Assembly: GCF_024166365.1 (NCBI RefSeq)
Contig: NC_064834.1
Location: 52,742,001 to 52,806,000, forward strand
DNA length: 64,000 nucleotides
Origin: Elephas maximus indicus
Lineage: Eukaryota; Chordata; Mammalia; Proboscidea; Elephantidae
Reading direction: 5' to 3'
Shown: positions 1 through 12,077 of the stretch, one piece after another
Layout: every line of letters begins with the position of its first letter
Numbering within the stretch: the first letter of the stretch is position 1
Notes under the pieces: model-generated
Databases searched by the model: none
What the model was told of the DNA's origin: nothing
Seen by the model: the letters and a program-made list of their open reading frames with translations, nothing else
Translations under genes and position numbers: made by a program

Positions 1-664
1 TTTCAAGTGGCTGCTTCCAGGCTGGCCCAGCCAGGGTAGGGGGGAAAGGGGAGCAGGAACAGGGAGCCTGTTTCCAAGCAAAAGTTCAAGGGTCTCCCTT
101 CCGGAGTCCCCACCCCCTTGCTCAGGGCAGCTACTAATTCCACCCTGTCAGTCTTCCAGTTTACTCCTTATCCTCGACCAAGGCCGGGTGGAGGGGCCTG
201 AGTCCCTGGAGATATTGTGTGGGCCACTTCACCCCACCCTGAGGCAGTTCTTGGGCTTGGGAAGAAAGTAATGGAGACCCTTAGCTCAGACCCTCAGGAG
301 CCAGAATCTCCAACTCTTAATGTTTTGATCACACAGGTGGCTGGGGGAGTTATGGTGACTCTTTGTGCACTCCCAACCACCCTCCCACCAACCACCTTCT
401 CATTCATATGGGATCCTGGATCTGGGGGTCTGGGGATTTGTAATTCAGAGGCCTCTTGTGGCAGTAGGAACGGTAATATTCATGGTTTCTAGTCCCCCAA
501 GGACTGTCTTATCATGATCACCGTGACTGTCCCTCAAACTTTCTCCATGTCTAGTTCTCCACCTGTAGGTAATGGAGATGATTATTTCCATGATCTATTT
601 CTTCTGCCTTAGGAATGGGGAAAGGTGGGGTTCCTGGGAAGGAAGAGGCATCTTTTAAGGCAAG
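1..664. other. Unique intergenic sequence
   Basis: No gene, transposon or strong motif recognised. The short frame at 217-492 has no family resemblance. Confidence 0.5.
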
Positions 665-838
665 TCAGGTAGAACACCTGTTTCAAAAACTGGTCGTCTC
701 TCTGAACCTCAGTTTTTTCATCTGTAAAGTAGGAGAAAGAACACCTACTTCCTTGGGTTGCCGTGGGTTCAGGTGAGATGGCAGAGAGGGCCCAGCACTG
801 AGTTTGGCACATTGAGGGTGCTCAATAAAGATTTTAAA
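665..838 (+). mobile_element. MIR SINE, plus
   Basis: Shows CTGAACCTCAG then TTTTCATCTGTAAAGTAGGA, and ends TTTGGCACATTGAGGGTGCT CAATAAAG, the standard MIR 3' half. Confidence 0.85.
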
Positions 839-1354
839 ACATCAGCCAAAGCAGGTAAACAGCCTGGGGTGTGGTGAGGGTGTGGGGCTCAGGGGCGAGG
901 CTCTCCTTCCTTGCTCTCAGTCCATCTCCAAGCTCCTCAATACCTCATTCTGAGACAAGCCCAGACAGAGGCCCTGCTCTCAACCTGGGCATCCCCAGCT
1001 CTGATGATCTCTTGGACAAGGCTGGGAGGAGGATGTCTGTGTGCTGGACGGGGTTGGGTTTGTGGGATGTGTGTGTTTCCATGTCCCTGTTTCAAGAAAG
1101 GAGCTACTTGGATATCAGCCAGGCTGTGTGTATATGTGAATGTGTGTGTGTGTGTGGATGTGTGTGGATGTAGGCTCAATGGCTGGCACCAAATATTTGC
1201 TGATTAATCTTTGTCTTCTGCACACCCAGCCCTTGTCCCTAGGAAGCTCTGGGGTCTGAGTTGGTGTCCAATGGGCCTGAGGGGGCAGAATCAGGCCCAG
1301 GAAGATGGATTTCCCTGTCCCCTTGGCCCTACCCAGCAGGGGAGGGGGGAAGGC
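839..1354. repeat. Unique sequence with GT-rich patch
   Basis: A degenerate TGTGTG-rich patch lies at 1120-1172. No gene recognised; overlapping short frames are composition artefacts. Confidence 0.5.
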
Positions 1355-1475
1355 TTCTTCATTATATTTAATGGGATTATTGGGGGGGACAGTAGTCACG
1401 GGGCATTAGCTGCTAATTGGGTCCGTAATAAAGTTAATAAAGCTCTTATGGTCTTTGCCATTAAGTGTAATTAAG
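1355..1475. promoter_or_regulatory. Candidate conserved enhancer: homeodomain-site cluster
   Basis: About ten ATTA/TAAT cores in 120 bp within GC-rich surroundings, including CATTAGCTGCTAATTGG, CCGTAATAAAGTTAATAAAG and GTGTAATTAAG, plus HOX/CDX-like CTCTTATGG. The lack of any repeat signature and the abrupt AT-rich composition fit a developmental enhancer. Not verified by alignment. Confidence 0.5.
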
Positions 1476-2155
1476 GGGGTGCTCTTGTGGTGTTGGCGGG
1501 GAACGGGTACTGGGCTCTTGCTGGTAGGAAGGAGCCAGAACAGGAGCAGGTGATGGGGAAGCTGGCAGCCATGCCAAGGCTGGGAGCTGCACCAGCTTCT
1601 AGAGCCCACCCTGGCTGGGCTCCCCTGTAGGTTTTCTGGGGAATGCAGGGGGTGAGGTAGACAGGTAGAGAAGGAATCCAGGGGAAAAAGACTAATGCTA
1701 GCCCAGGTGTCCACACCCTGGAAGAGGCTCAGAACACAGAAGAAATGTCTCCTCCAAGGAGAGATGGAATGGACAAACTATAAGCTTTGGGGCCTGACTC
1801 TGGCTAGTGTTTGCTGTGTGACCATGAAAAAGTTGCATAACCTTGTCTGCCTTGGTTTCCCTTTCTGTAACATGAGGGTGATAACAGCGTGGTCCTGAGG
1901 GTTTCAGAAGCTGCTGTGCTGGGAGGAGCCTAGAGAAGTGACTGTGGTGCTCTTCTTTTGAAATCATACAAGGAATGCATGATGAACTCTTGTCGTCTGT
2001 ACAGAGGCGTACAGGGTTAGCCTCCCCATCTCATTTTCCCTCTGTCATCAGCTTGATGTTTATTTTTCTAGAGCTTTTTAGATACATTTCTGTAATATAC
2101 ACGTATATAGAAAAACACATAATTTCCTTTCTTCCGTCCTTTTTTTACATAAATA
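1476..2155 (+). mobile_element. Intergenic sequence with a MIR at about 1765-1915
   Basis: The MIR part reads AAGCTTTGGGGCCTGACTCTG, then TGCTGTGTGACCATG, and TTCCCTTTCTGTAACATGAG. The remainder is unique, with an AT-rich end that may already be L1. No gene. Confidence 0.7.
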
Positions 2156-2347
2156 CCCATTGCTGTGGAGTTGACTCCAACTCGTAGCAACCCTATAGGA
2201 CAGCGTAGAACGGCCCCATAGGATTTCCAAGGCTGTAATCTTTACAGAAAGACTGCCACATCTTTCTTTCACAGAGCGACTGGTGGGTTCAAACCACCAA
2301 CCTTTTGGTTAGCAGCCTAGCACTTAACCACCGCTCCCCAGGGCTCC
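2156..2347 (-). mobile_element. AfroSINE, minus, with target site duplication
   Basis: Full-length copy read on the minus strand: plus-strand text starts CCCATTGCTGTGGAGTTGAC, has AAACCACCAACCTTTTGG (reverse box B) and ends CCAGGGCTCC. It is flanked by TTTTTTACATAAATA at 2141-2155 and again at 2348-2362. The family is a tRNA-derived SINE confined to Afrotheria. Confidence 0.9.
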
Positions 2348-2441
2348 TTTTTTACATAAATAGAATCATGCTTTTGCATTGTTTTGCAGTGTATTTTCTT
2401 CTCTTATCTTTGTCTTTGCAGTCATTCATATCAGTGTATTA

Positions 2442-2497
2442 CCAAAAAACCCACTGCTGTCGAGTCAATTCCGACTCATAGCAACCCTATAGGACAG
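2442..2497 (-). mobile_element. Truncated AfroSINE (tail only)
   Basis: Only the tail third is present (CTGCTGTCGAGTCAATTCCG to CCTATAGGACAG). It is flanked by AGTGTATTA at 2433-2441 and 2498-2506; a third copy of this 9-mer lies at 2548 in the adjoining palindrome. Confidence 0.8.
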
Positions 2498-2576
2498 AGT
2501 GTATTAGACCTACTTACAAAGAATTAAGTATTTTTAATACACTGATCAGTGTATTAGACCTACTTAATTCTTTGTA
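2498..2576. repeat. Near-perfect 29-bp-arm palindrome plus 19-bp direct repeat
   Basis: Arms at 2515-2543 and 2548-2576 are reverse complements except for three bases, around a GATC centre; the inner 20 bp AATACACTGATCAGTGTATT is perfect. The 19 bp at 2498-2516 recurs directly at 2548-2566. Confidence 0.9.
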
Positions 2577-3340
2577 GGACTGCTCAGAATTCTATTGCGT
2601 GGATGTACCATAATTTATTTAAACAATGCCTATTGATGAGCATTTATTTGTTTCCAGTATTTTAGCATCTAAACAATAGACCATCCTTGTATTATCTGTG
2701 TATGCTTGTGTGTTTCTGCAAGCCAGATTCCTGGAAATTGAATAGTTGGGTCGAACGGTGTATGCCTTTGATTTATTTTTGTATGTACAACAGATTTGTT
2801 TGTTTTTGAAAGTAAAATATGTACAAAGCAAAAAAAAAAAACCCAAAAAGTACAAAGGAGTATAACATCAAAAAAAATTGTCTCCCTCCCACTCGTGACC
2901 TGCGGCTCTTCTATGACTTTCTGAAAGATTTTTTCAAAGATTTTTCAAAGATATAAGAGTACTTGTTTGCATATTTTCCTCACAAATGATGGCATATTCT
3001 ATGCTGTGTTCTGCACCTCACTTTTTCACCTGTTATTATATCTTGAAGATCATTCTGGATCAGAGCATGTAGATTGTTCTTTGTATTGGCTGCATAGTGT
3101 CCCACTGTATGGCTATGTCTTAATTATTTAGCTAGTCTCCTAGGTGGACACATGGATTGTTTCTAGTCTTTAGCTCTTATAATGCTGCAATAAATATCCT
3201 TGATATAGTTCTTTGAGCACAAAGGCAAGACATATATAGATAAATTCCTAAAAGTAGAATTGCTGGTTAAATGATAATGATATATTCATTCAACAATTTT
3301 TGATAGATTTTTACCAGATTGCATGTAAAGATGGTCGTAC

Positions 3341-6211
3341 CAATCTACGCCCACTCCCAAACAGATGTAGGTGCTGTCTCCAGGCCCTTAGTTGCAGTCC
3401 ATCAACTGCCCTCAGGCACACTCATGGGCAACCTTTCTTCTAGAAGTTCCTGGCATGGGGTAGTTCCAGGGAGATCACACAGGAGGGCAGCTTCCCTTGG
3501 GAGAGTGCTGGGCAGGAGGGAAAAGGAGCAAGCCCTCCCATCTATGCCTGAGAAAGCCACTGGGTAAACATAGTTGTCACAGAAGAGGAAGAGTTACAGT
3601 CTGGGGTCAGGGGTTAATGCGGATGGGGCTACCGGGGACATGCTGCACAGAGCAAACAGAACAAGTTGGGCCGGGGGAGGGGCTGGGCCCTCTGCAGGGA
3701 GGGGATGTACCAGCCAGCCTGGACTTGGCTTTTCCCTGGGCAGCTGCCATCGTGGATGCAGGCCTGGGCTACTGGGGACCTTGTGGCCTGGCTACTGGAG
3801 TCTTAGGCCAGGGGACAGCGTTCCTCTCCCCTAAGGATGCCCCAGCCCAGAGCTGGCAGGGTGGGCCTGCCTAGCAGCACTGCCCACCTTGGGGGCCCTG
3901 CACTGGGTAATCCCCCTGGAGCCCTGTCTGGAGGCTTTGTGAGTATTAGAAGTGAGCAGGGTGGCGGCCCTGGAGCCAGGCGCAGCTTTTACAGCATTCC
4001 TGGGCATTAGGCTCCCTGTCCCGGCCCTCACCCCACTGAGCCCCAGGGGCTTCTTGGCCTCAGCTACTCCTGGCCTAATTACAGGTGTCCATGTCAGGGT
4101 CAGCAGTGAGGTTAATTTGGGGCTTGTCCTGGGGCGGCCAGGGCTCATTAATGGGGTTCCAAGGAGTCCAGGGGATGAGCCTGGCCAACAGGGGATTAGG
4201 GGCTAAGCGAAGCTGTTCTGGGGGAAGGCTGGCTTAGACAGAGCTGAGAGTAGGGCCCGAGGTGGGCTTCAAGTGTGTGTGCTCACGCTTACCCTCACAG
4301 GCACCCATCCAGAGACCCAATATTGCTCAGATGCACAGACAGAAGCACAACCACAGCTGTGGGCCCAGACACTTACCCGAAGACTCGTGGAAACCAACAC
4401 TCAGAATTTCAGACTCACATCCATAGACACACACCCTTATGATTAGAACTGCTTCCCACAAAGCCATGGGAGTGCGAGGGCTGGGGGCAGGAACCTCAGA
4501 ATTTCTCTCTCCAGGTAAAACTCTAGCCTACCCCTGCCAGCCTCTTCTGTCCCATCCCACCCCCACCAGGGCGATGATGTCCCCTCTCTTCTGTCAGCAC
4601 TCTTCCCGCCCCAGGAGTTCTGCAGCATTGGCCTGTGGTGAGACAGAGCAGCTCCTAGGCAGGCTCGGTGAGGGTGGGCAGTTGTTGCACCCAGCACAGC
4701 CCGGTCCTGAGGGTCCCTGTCAGGCCGGCTCCCAGAAGAACCCCACACCCACTCCGTGCCTTCACAACAACTCCTGGCCACACTGCACAGAGGTCACTAA
4801 AGAGAAGGAGGAGGAAGGAGCTGACAGGAGACAGGGCTGAGTGGGAGGGGCTAGGCAGGGGGAAATCACTTAACCCCAAAGCCGCCACTGGTCTTTGGAA
4901 CCCCTTTGCACTGATGGGGGCCAGCTGGAACCAGCTGAGGGAGAGAGGCCCAAGTGTGGGAATCCAGGGAGGGGGCCTCCAAGCTTTCCTGGGTCAGTGG
5001 GGAGGAAGGAGACCCTTCTTCCCTAGCCTGCCCCTGCCACCAGTCCTTCACAGGGTATGGAGACAGGACCTGGCTCTGTGTCCCTGTTGCTGACAGGGAA
5101 CTTTTCCCAGCATTAGCCACAATCCTCACCCCTGAGCTGGCTGATGACATTATTCCATTCCTAGGGTGGCGGTGAGAGCAACACAGGGTGGGGGCGGGGG
5201 GTGATTCAGAAACCCAACATTTGAATCTAGAGGAGTCAGCTTTTCCAAGGACACCTCCTTCCATCTGCACCCCCTTCCCAGGGCAGCCCCTCGGCTAGTA
5301 TTTAGCGGTGACCCTAGGGACAAAGTGAATCCCATTGCAGAAATAGCCACTACTCCAACCACCAACTTAATCTCTCAGTAAATGTGCCCACAGGGCCAGG
5401 CTGCCACCTGTTGTTGTCACCTCAACCTCGGTGCTAGGCATCAACTGTTCTCTCCCCCATGCCATCCCCAGGACCCCCCACATACTCCAGGCCCATAGTT
5501 GAATATAAAGGCCCAGAAGCCAGTGCAAACAGCAGCATTAATCACCAGCAACCTGGCAGCCTCCTGCCATAGATCTTTCTCACACGTAAAATAGCTCATG
5601 TTAATCACTGCCGCTGATTTATTGTCTTCTCCGCCTTGTACATAAATTATTCACTATTGCCGGGGCAGCGAGGAAGAATCCTGTAATGAGGCTTCCATCC
5701 TCCCATCTCCAAGGTAGAGCCTCAGACTTCTGTGAGTGCGCACCGATCTAGCGGATCTGACCGAGGCATGGAGCCACGTGCAAGGGTATGTAGGCGGCGG
5801 TAGGGGAGAGGGCTTCACGTTCAACAGTACCTGCCCCATCCAGGAGCACATCCAGGTCTTCAGCTCCAAGACACAGGGCTGTGGTCTCGGGGACTGCTCC
5901 AGCTCTAGACCGGAAAGATGGGGCAGAATGAGGGGGTGTAGGGTGGTCCCTGGGCTTCCTAGAACTTTGGGGGCTAGAGCAGAGGGAGCCTTTACCTGAA
6001 GGTTTCTGCTCACCACCTGAGAGCCTCTCCCGCCAATCAAGCCCGGCCCTTGGGAGTTTCCCATCCCAGGAAGCAGGATGTGGGCGTGTTCGCGGGGTTG
6101 GGAAACTGCCTCCCCTGCACCGCTTCCTACCCTGGGTTCTGCTGCTCCCTCTGGCCACACCTCCGACAGGGCCACGGCCTCCGAAGGTGGTGGCAGTAGT
6201 TACAGCAATAT
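3341..6211. promoter_or_regulatory. Unique intergenic sequence with two candidate enhancer blocks
   Basis: No exon recognised. Two non-repeat blocks carry clustered homeodomain cores: 4060-4165 (CCTAATTACAGG, GGTTAATTTGG, CTCATTAATGG) and 5519-5665 (CATTAATCACC, GTTAATCACTG, GATTTATTG, CATAAATTATTC). The overlapping GC-rich frames elsewhere have no family resemblance. Confidence 0.4.
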
Positions 6212-6225
6212 CCACCAGGTGGCAG
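6212..6225 (+). promoter_or_regulatory. Candidate CTCF site, plus orientation
   Basis: CCACCAGGTGGCAG is a close match to the CTCF core consensus on the plus strand, in non-repeat sequence. Confidence 0.55.
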
Positions 6226-9200
6226 ACTTAAAGCCCAAGACGGCAGCTCTGGGAGGCAGAGAGCGCACTTTGGTGAGGAAATGAGGCTGGAAAGGCCGGG
6301 CTGGCCAGGGGAGGGTGATGGGGAGTGGGTGGAGATGAGAAGGTCCAGCTGAGGGGGGTGCCCCATAGCCTTGGTAAACCAGAAGACAGGACTCATCTCA
6401 CACATCAGACCCCACAGGGAGCCATCCTTAAATGGGATCATCTCAGAATTGGGAGCTCAGGATGCATATATGGTCAGCTAGGCTCGAAGGGGGAGGATGC
6501 AGCCAGCCCCAACTTCACTGGCCCTGGCCGAGCTCCCCTGAACTGCAGCCAGCCTGTCCAGACTCTGCTTCCCAGGCTCAAATCCATCCCTTCCCCATTC
6601 CTCTCTCCTGGCAGAAGACCCTTGGAGGCAGCCAAGACAGGAGCTACTGGTGCCATGTGGTCAGTGGGGTCCAGCAAAGGCCAGCCCTGGGGACAAGGAG
6701 CCCTCATTTCTCACTGCAAACATGCAGGACTGTGAGTTGCTTGGACCCAGTCCACTCCAGAACCCCTGGCCCCCACAGCCCCACTCTTTCCTCCCACCCC
6801 TACACAGAGCAGTGAGCTATTCAGAGACACAGTGGGTCCTAATATTTAGGAGATCTGTGGATGCAACACTGGGCCTTCCAGAGATCCCCAATCTGATACT
6901 TCTCTGAGCCCCTCTGCCTTCCACATACACACTGAGGGGACAGCCTTATACCCTCTACTGAGGCTGGGCAGGGCACTACAGACTGAGGTGTGCTGGGCAT
7001 GGCATAGCATTGCATTGCTGCCAGAAAGCCTCCTCCTAGGGTGGGCTCTGGCCCTTCAGATACCCTCAGCCCCAGGGGTGGAGCTGGCAGGACCAGGCTC
7101 TGAAAGGATATCTAGGTCTCACATAGGCCCAGCTGCCTCAGTTGGAGTCCAGGGAAATATCTGGAACATTGTGTCTTCTTGGCAGTTCTTGTTTAGGTGG
7201 CCTTGCTGTATGAGCCCTTATCCGAGCTCTCTGCAGATATTATCCGGGGTCTTAGAGAGTCCCTCCTGTCCCCCAACAGGGTCTTTGTGTTCTGATGGGA
7301 ACTTCCAGCCCAGGCAAGGCCCTACCTCCAGCTCTCAGGTTCCCTGAAGGAAGGGTTGAGTTTTCCCCATCAATGTGACTCCTGGACCTGTGGCAGACCT
7401 ACTAAGCTGGGGACTGGAGATGGGTCCAGGGATCTGAATCTTTTCCAAGCATCCTAAAGTCTGAGAACCACTGCTCAAGAGACTTCCTTAGAACCAATAT
7501 GAAGTCCTCATTGGATCTGCAGCTTCCTGAGGGCAGCCACAGACCAGGGTGGGGAATGAGGAAGCCTCAGAGGACAAACTTCTTGGCAGCAGCTGCCCTC
7601 AACATGGGCAAACCTTTGGCTCTCTCACCGTTCTTGCACCTAATGGCCCACCCTTCACTGACAGCCCTCCAGCCAACCCTTCCACAGCCAGCTTGCCTGG
7701 CTTCCCCGGACCCACTGTCTTCATGTCTGTCTTCACATCAGTTCCAGGGCTGCCTCAGCCTAGCTTGTTTATCCTTCAGAGGGTCCAAGTGGGTGTTTCA
7801 ACCCCAATTATGCTCTGACCACAGCCACCACAGATACCAAAACAAACGTCCTGGGCGTCAGAGGTGGAGGGAGGCTCAGACAGCCTGGTGCCGGGGGGCT
7901 GATAAAGGGGGATCTGCTTGGGTTGGAGGTGATGAGAGCTGCTCCTAGTGATGGGGCCCTGGGGAACAGGGAGCTCATGGGTAATTGGCTTCCTCAGAGG
8001 GGCCGGTGTCTTAGTCTCAGTCCCCGCTCCCCACCCCCAGCTTCTCTACTGTTCTCATCTAACAGGGACCTGGGTGGTGCCTTGGAGAAGGCTCCCCTCC
8101 CCAGCTCTGGCTAAGTCTGATCTCACCCCCACAGGATGCAGATCTTGACTCCTCAACCCATGGAGACATTTTAAGCCCCTCTTAGACCTGGGTCAGTATT
8201 TGGGGAAGGAAATAAAGGAAAAGGATTCTAGCCCCGGCTCTCTTAGACTATCCCTGTGACTTGGATTGTGGTCTTTGCCTATTCTGTGCCTCAGTTTCCT
8301 GTCTCTAGGTCAATTAGCAGAAAATGCTTTCCTGTCTGGCTGTACACGAAGGAGAAGAATCCCCACCCTCCCAGCCTCCCTGGGTGCCTGGAGATTGCAA
8401 GGAAGTTTCTCGAGAAGCAATGGCAAACAAGACATGGTGGCTACTAGGGTTGCTGGTGACAGATGGGGGAAGGGGACCATGGCAGGGAGTCTGCTGGTTG
8501 GCAGGCCCTAGTTTCTGTCTAGAGCTTCAGAGGGATGGGGTACCAGGCATCCAAGACCGTAGGGAAGGGCCCCTCCTGTCTGCCCTCTGTGGCAGGAACT
8601 GCCTTCTGAACAGGGGAACCCAGCAAATGCCATGCACAGCACCCCCTCTAGCAGTGCCTGCTCCACTCTCTGGTTTCTCACCCCAGTGCTTGTTTTTATC
8701 CCCACCCTCGCACTTCTGCTCTGCTCTGGAAAGGCCACCTGTGCCCATCCACCCATGGGCTGATCTCTGCAATGTGCCACACCTGGGGATGCCTTTAATA
8801 CTAATGATAATAGGGAGGATGACACCAAATAGTCCCCATTCATTGAACATTTTCCATGTTTTGTGCCAGGAGCGTTTGCAAATTGATCTTCATATCTGTT
8901 CTGAAAGGGAGTCAGGTATAGTTTCCCTACCTTATAGATGAGGATGCTAAGACTCAGAGAGGGTCAGTTAATTGTCCAAAGCCACACAGCTTGGAAGTGG
9001 TAGAACTGGATTCCAACCAAATTGGTCTGACTTGTGAGCCCAAGGCTTTGGCCCCAGTCTCTGGATGGCCTGTAGAGAGTGGGGTTTGATCTATGTTTGT
9101 TGCACCAGTCCCTTGGAAGTTCAGGGTCATGGCTTCTGTGGGGGCCTCCCTGTCTTCAGTGCTCATGCTTAGGGGTGGGGAGACCTTTTGGCCACTCAGG

Positions 9201-9746
9201 GCTCAAGAGCCCAAGAATCCCACTGGAAACCTGAGGGAGCTGACTCAGTACTGACTGGACCTGGACAAGGAGACTCAGCTTCAGCTCCACACATCTAGGT
9301 GCAAACTTCCCAGAGCTCAGCTCTGCTGCGGGGTTGGGGGGTGGGGCACTGATTCCCTGGCTTTCTTGAGGAGGGTCTAGAGGAAGGTGGGGTTTCTATT
9401 CTGATCTCTGCTCTGCCCTCTCTTGTTCATTCAACCCTGGCTATTGCCCAAACATAGGCAGCCTGTGCCACGGGGCTGGAGCCACAGTGTGGCAGGTGGA
9501 GGGTAGAAGGTGGGCTGCGGGAGCCAGACGTCTTCTCCCAGCTCCTCCTCAGAGACGCAGACTCACCCTCACCCCCTCTAAATACACAGACTCACAGTGA
9601 GGAGAGGGAGGGCTAGGGCAGTTTTCCTCCAACAGAGAGCAAGGTGGGGGGATGGGAGGGGACCTCATTTTAATAATAAAATCATCACGCCCCTTAAGAT
9701 CCTTTATGGAGGAAAAATGATTGGTGACCTGTCTCGGATGTCTTCC
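6226..9746. mobile_element. Intergenic sequence with decayed MER5 and two MIRs
   Basis: MER5-like remnant at about 7425-7490 (GTCTGAGAACCACTGCTC); MIR plus at about 8222-8325 (GTGCCTCAGTTTCCTGTCTC); MIR minus at about 8795-9055 (TATAGATGAGGATGCTAAG, CAAAGCCACACAGCTTGG). An AT-rich unique block at 9655-9735 (TTTTAATAATAAAATCATC, CCTTTATGG) may be regulatory. No exon recognised. Confidence 0.65.
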
Positions 9747-10278
9747 TTACAGGCTGTCGTGGACTGAACTGTTTCCCCCCAAAATATCTGTCAACTTGGT
9801 TAGGCCATGTTACCCAGTATTGTGTGATTGTCTTCCATTTTGTGATTTTCCTATGTGTTATAAATCATAATCTCTGCCTGTGGTTAAAGAGGATTGGAGG
9901 GGAGGGATGTAACATCCTTCTCAGATCACATCCCTGATCCAATGTAAAGGGAGTTTCCCTGGGGTGTGGCCTGCACCACCTTTTATAAGAAATAAAAGAA
10001 AAGGGAAGTAAGCAGAGATTGGGGGACCTCCTACCATCAAGAAAGCAGTGCCGGGAGCAGAATGTGTACTTTGGACCTGGGGTCCCTGAGAGGAGAAGCT
10101 CCTAGTCTGGGGAAAGACTGATAAGAAGGTTGATAGAGAGAGAAAGGCTTCTTCTGGAACTGACACCCTGAATTTGGACTTTTAGCCTACTTTACTGTGA
10201 AGAAATAAATTTCTCTTTGTTAAAGCCGTCCACTTGTGGTATTTCTGCTGTAGCAGTGCTAGATATGCTAAGACAGGG
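9747..10278 (+). mobile_element. MaLR-type LTR, plus (solo)
   Basis: Starts TCGTGGACTGAACTGTTTCCC and ends AGCAGTGCTAGATATGCTAAGACA, with AGAAATAAATTTCTCTTTG near the 3' end serving as a poly(A) signal region. This layout fits an ERVL-MaLR-like solo LTR. The same family recurs at 23790-24303 (minus) and 25203-26658 (plus, interrupted). No internal retroviral genes. Confidence 0.75.
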
Positions 10279-11227
10279 GCCAAGCCGCCAAGCTAGGCTC
10301 TGGCTTCTGAGAAGAAGGGCGAACCACCAGGTGAGTGTGCATGAGTGTGTCCAGGCCTGTGTAAGAATGTACGCTGGAGTCTGCGTGTGTGTGTGTCTGT
10401 GTGTGTGCCTGTGACTGTGTACAGGTGTTCACCTGGGAGATGTAAGGCTGAGTGTCAGTGGGAGCCTTTGAGCACACTTCTGTGAAAGTGAGAGTGACTA
10501 AGCAAGTGCACTAGTGTCAACGCAGGGGGTGGGGTGCCTATGAGTGCAGATGATGGTACTTGGGTGTGACAGCACAAACGAGTGGGGAAGGCAGTTGCTG
10601 TCTGTGTATCTTAGAGGAAAAATCCCAGAAGACCCAGAGTTCAACCTGCTCTGCTGTTGACGGCTACGTGACTTTGGACAAGTAACTTCTCTGAGTCTCA
10701 TGCCTGAACATGGAGAAAAACCTCTCACGGGCCATCTTGAAGACAAGCTCAGGTATGCAGTAGAGACACTTTGTACTCTGTCCAGTGTAAGTTCTTGGGA
10801 AGATCCATGACCTCTCTCCAACCTCTGCCTTCCTCCGCCACTCCCACAACATGTTCCCACCCCAAACAGGTTCTAAGCTGGGAAAACTCTGGGTTCCAGG
10901 CTCATTACTGGTTGGGGATGCAGAGCGCAAGTGGGTGAGGCTGCCACATCTGTCCTTCAGATCCCATGTTTGACCCAAGGCCACCCCACCCTACCAGTAC
11001 CAGCCCATCCTCACCCCACTGTTTGGCTCCAATTCCCTCCTCCATTTCATTCCAGCCCCCCCCCCCCCCACTGAGGACATTGCTGCTCCTGCTTCTGTGG
11101 AGGTAAAGGCCACAGGCAGGAGGCTCTCTCTCCAGGTTCCCCTTCTGACCTTCTCAAAACTTTTCCAGACCAAAATTCTGGGGTTGTTTTTTTATGCCCT
11201 GTAGTCCACCACTCATCTGTCTGTTTG
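10279..11227. other. Intergenic: GT-rich patch, MIR, C-run
   Basis: Degenerate GT-rich patch at 10330-10500; MIR plus at about 10625-10770 (CGTGACTTTGGACAAGTAAC); a C12 run around 11058-11069. No gene recognised. Confidence 0.55.
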
Positions 11228-11665
11228 TTGTATGGTGGTGGCTTGCTTGTTGCTATAATGCTGGAAGCTATGCCACCAGTATTTCAAATACACGCAGGGT
11301 CACCTATGGAGAACAGGTTTAAGTGGAGCTTCCAGACTAAGACTGACTAGGAAGAAAGGCCTGGCAATCTAATTAAATTAGCTAAAGAAAACCCCATGGA
11401 TCAGAACAGAATATTGTCTGACTTGCTTGTTTTTGACATATCATCAAGAGGGATCATTTGCTGGGGGAGGACATCATGTTTGGTGAAGTAGAGGCCCAGT
11501 GAGGGCAAGAGACTCTAAGTGAGATGGATTGGCACAATAGCCACAGTGATGGACTTGAACATGCTGGCAATCATGAGGATGACCACAGAACCAGTCAATG
11601 TTTCATTCTCTTACACATAAAGTCACCATGAGTCGAGCTGACTCACAGCAGCTATCTCTTTATCT
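11228..11665 (+). mobile_element. RTE/BovB-type LINE, internally deleted copy
   Basis: The 5' part (GTGGCTTGCTTGTTGCTATAA and CAGACTAAGACTGACTAGGA) matches the 5' end of the larger RTE copy at 18307-20606. It jumps directly to the 3' end (GGACATCATGTTTGG, GATTGGCACAATAGC, ATGAGTCGAGCTGACTCAC). More than 2 kb including the reverse transcriptase is missing. Confidence 0.75.
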
Positions 11666-11759
11666 ACCTCTCTATGCCTTGTGGCACTCCCACTACAAAC
11701 CTCCACTGAGCAGAGCTGTGGCCTCCAGTGGGAGCCCATCTGTCTAAGCAGAAGAAACA

Positions 11760-11963
11760 GTGGTTGTTGTATGCCGTCGAGTCAATTCTGACTCATAGCA
11801 ACCCCATAGGCCAGAGCAGAACTGCCCCATAGGGTTTCCTAGGGTATAATCTTTGTGAGAGTAGATTGCCAGGTCTTTTCTCCCACAGAGTGGCGGGTGG
11901 GTTCAAACCACTGGCCTTTTGGTTAGCTGCCAAGTGCTTAACCGTTGTGCTGCCACGGCTCCT
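11760..11963 (-). mobile_element. AfroSINE, minus
   Basis: Plus-strand text from TATGCCGTCGAGTCAATTCTG to TGCCACGGCTCC. GAAGAAACA flanks it at 11751-11759 and 11964-11972. Confidence 0.88.
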
Positions 11964-12077
11964 GAAGAAACAATACCAAACCAGCAATAAACCTGTTGCT
12001 GTGGAGTCAATTCCAACTCTTAGAGGCCCTACAGGGCAGAGTAGAACTGCCCAATAGGGTTTCCAAGGTTCTAATCT

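Larger units (their letters stand above)
2348..3340 (-). mobile_element. L1 LINE 3'-end fragment, minus, interrupted
   Basis: Antisense L1 text: ATTGCGTGGATGTACCATAA, then ATTGATGAGCATTTATTTG, and further on ATAATGCTGCAATAAATATC. It is interrupted by the AfroSINE fragment and palindrome at 2442-2547. Old and decayed, with no coding capacity. Confidence 0.75.

Noticed and set aside
1120-1172. GT-rich patch as Z-DNA regulatory element
   Set aside because: Short and degenerate; nothing beyond simple-repeat composition supports it.
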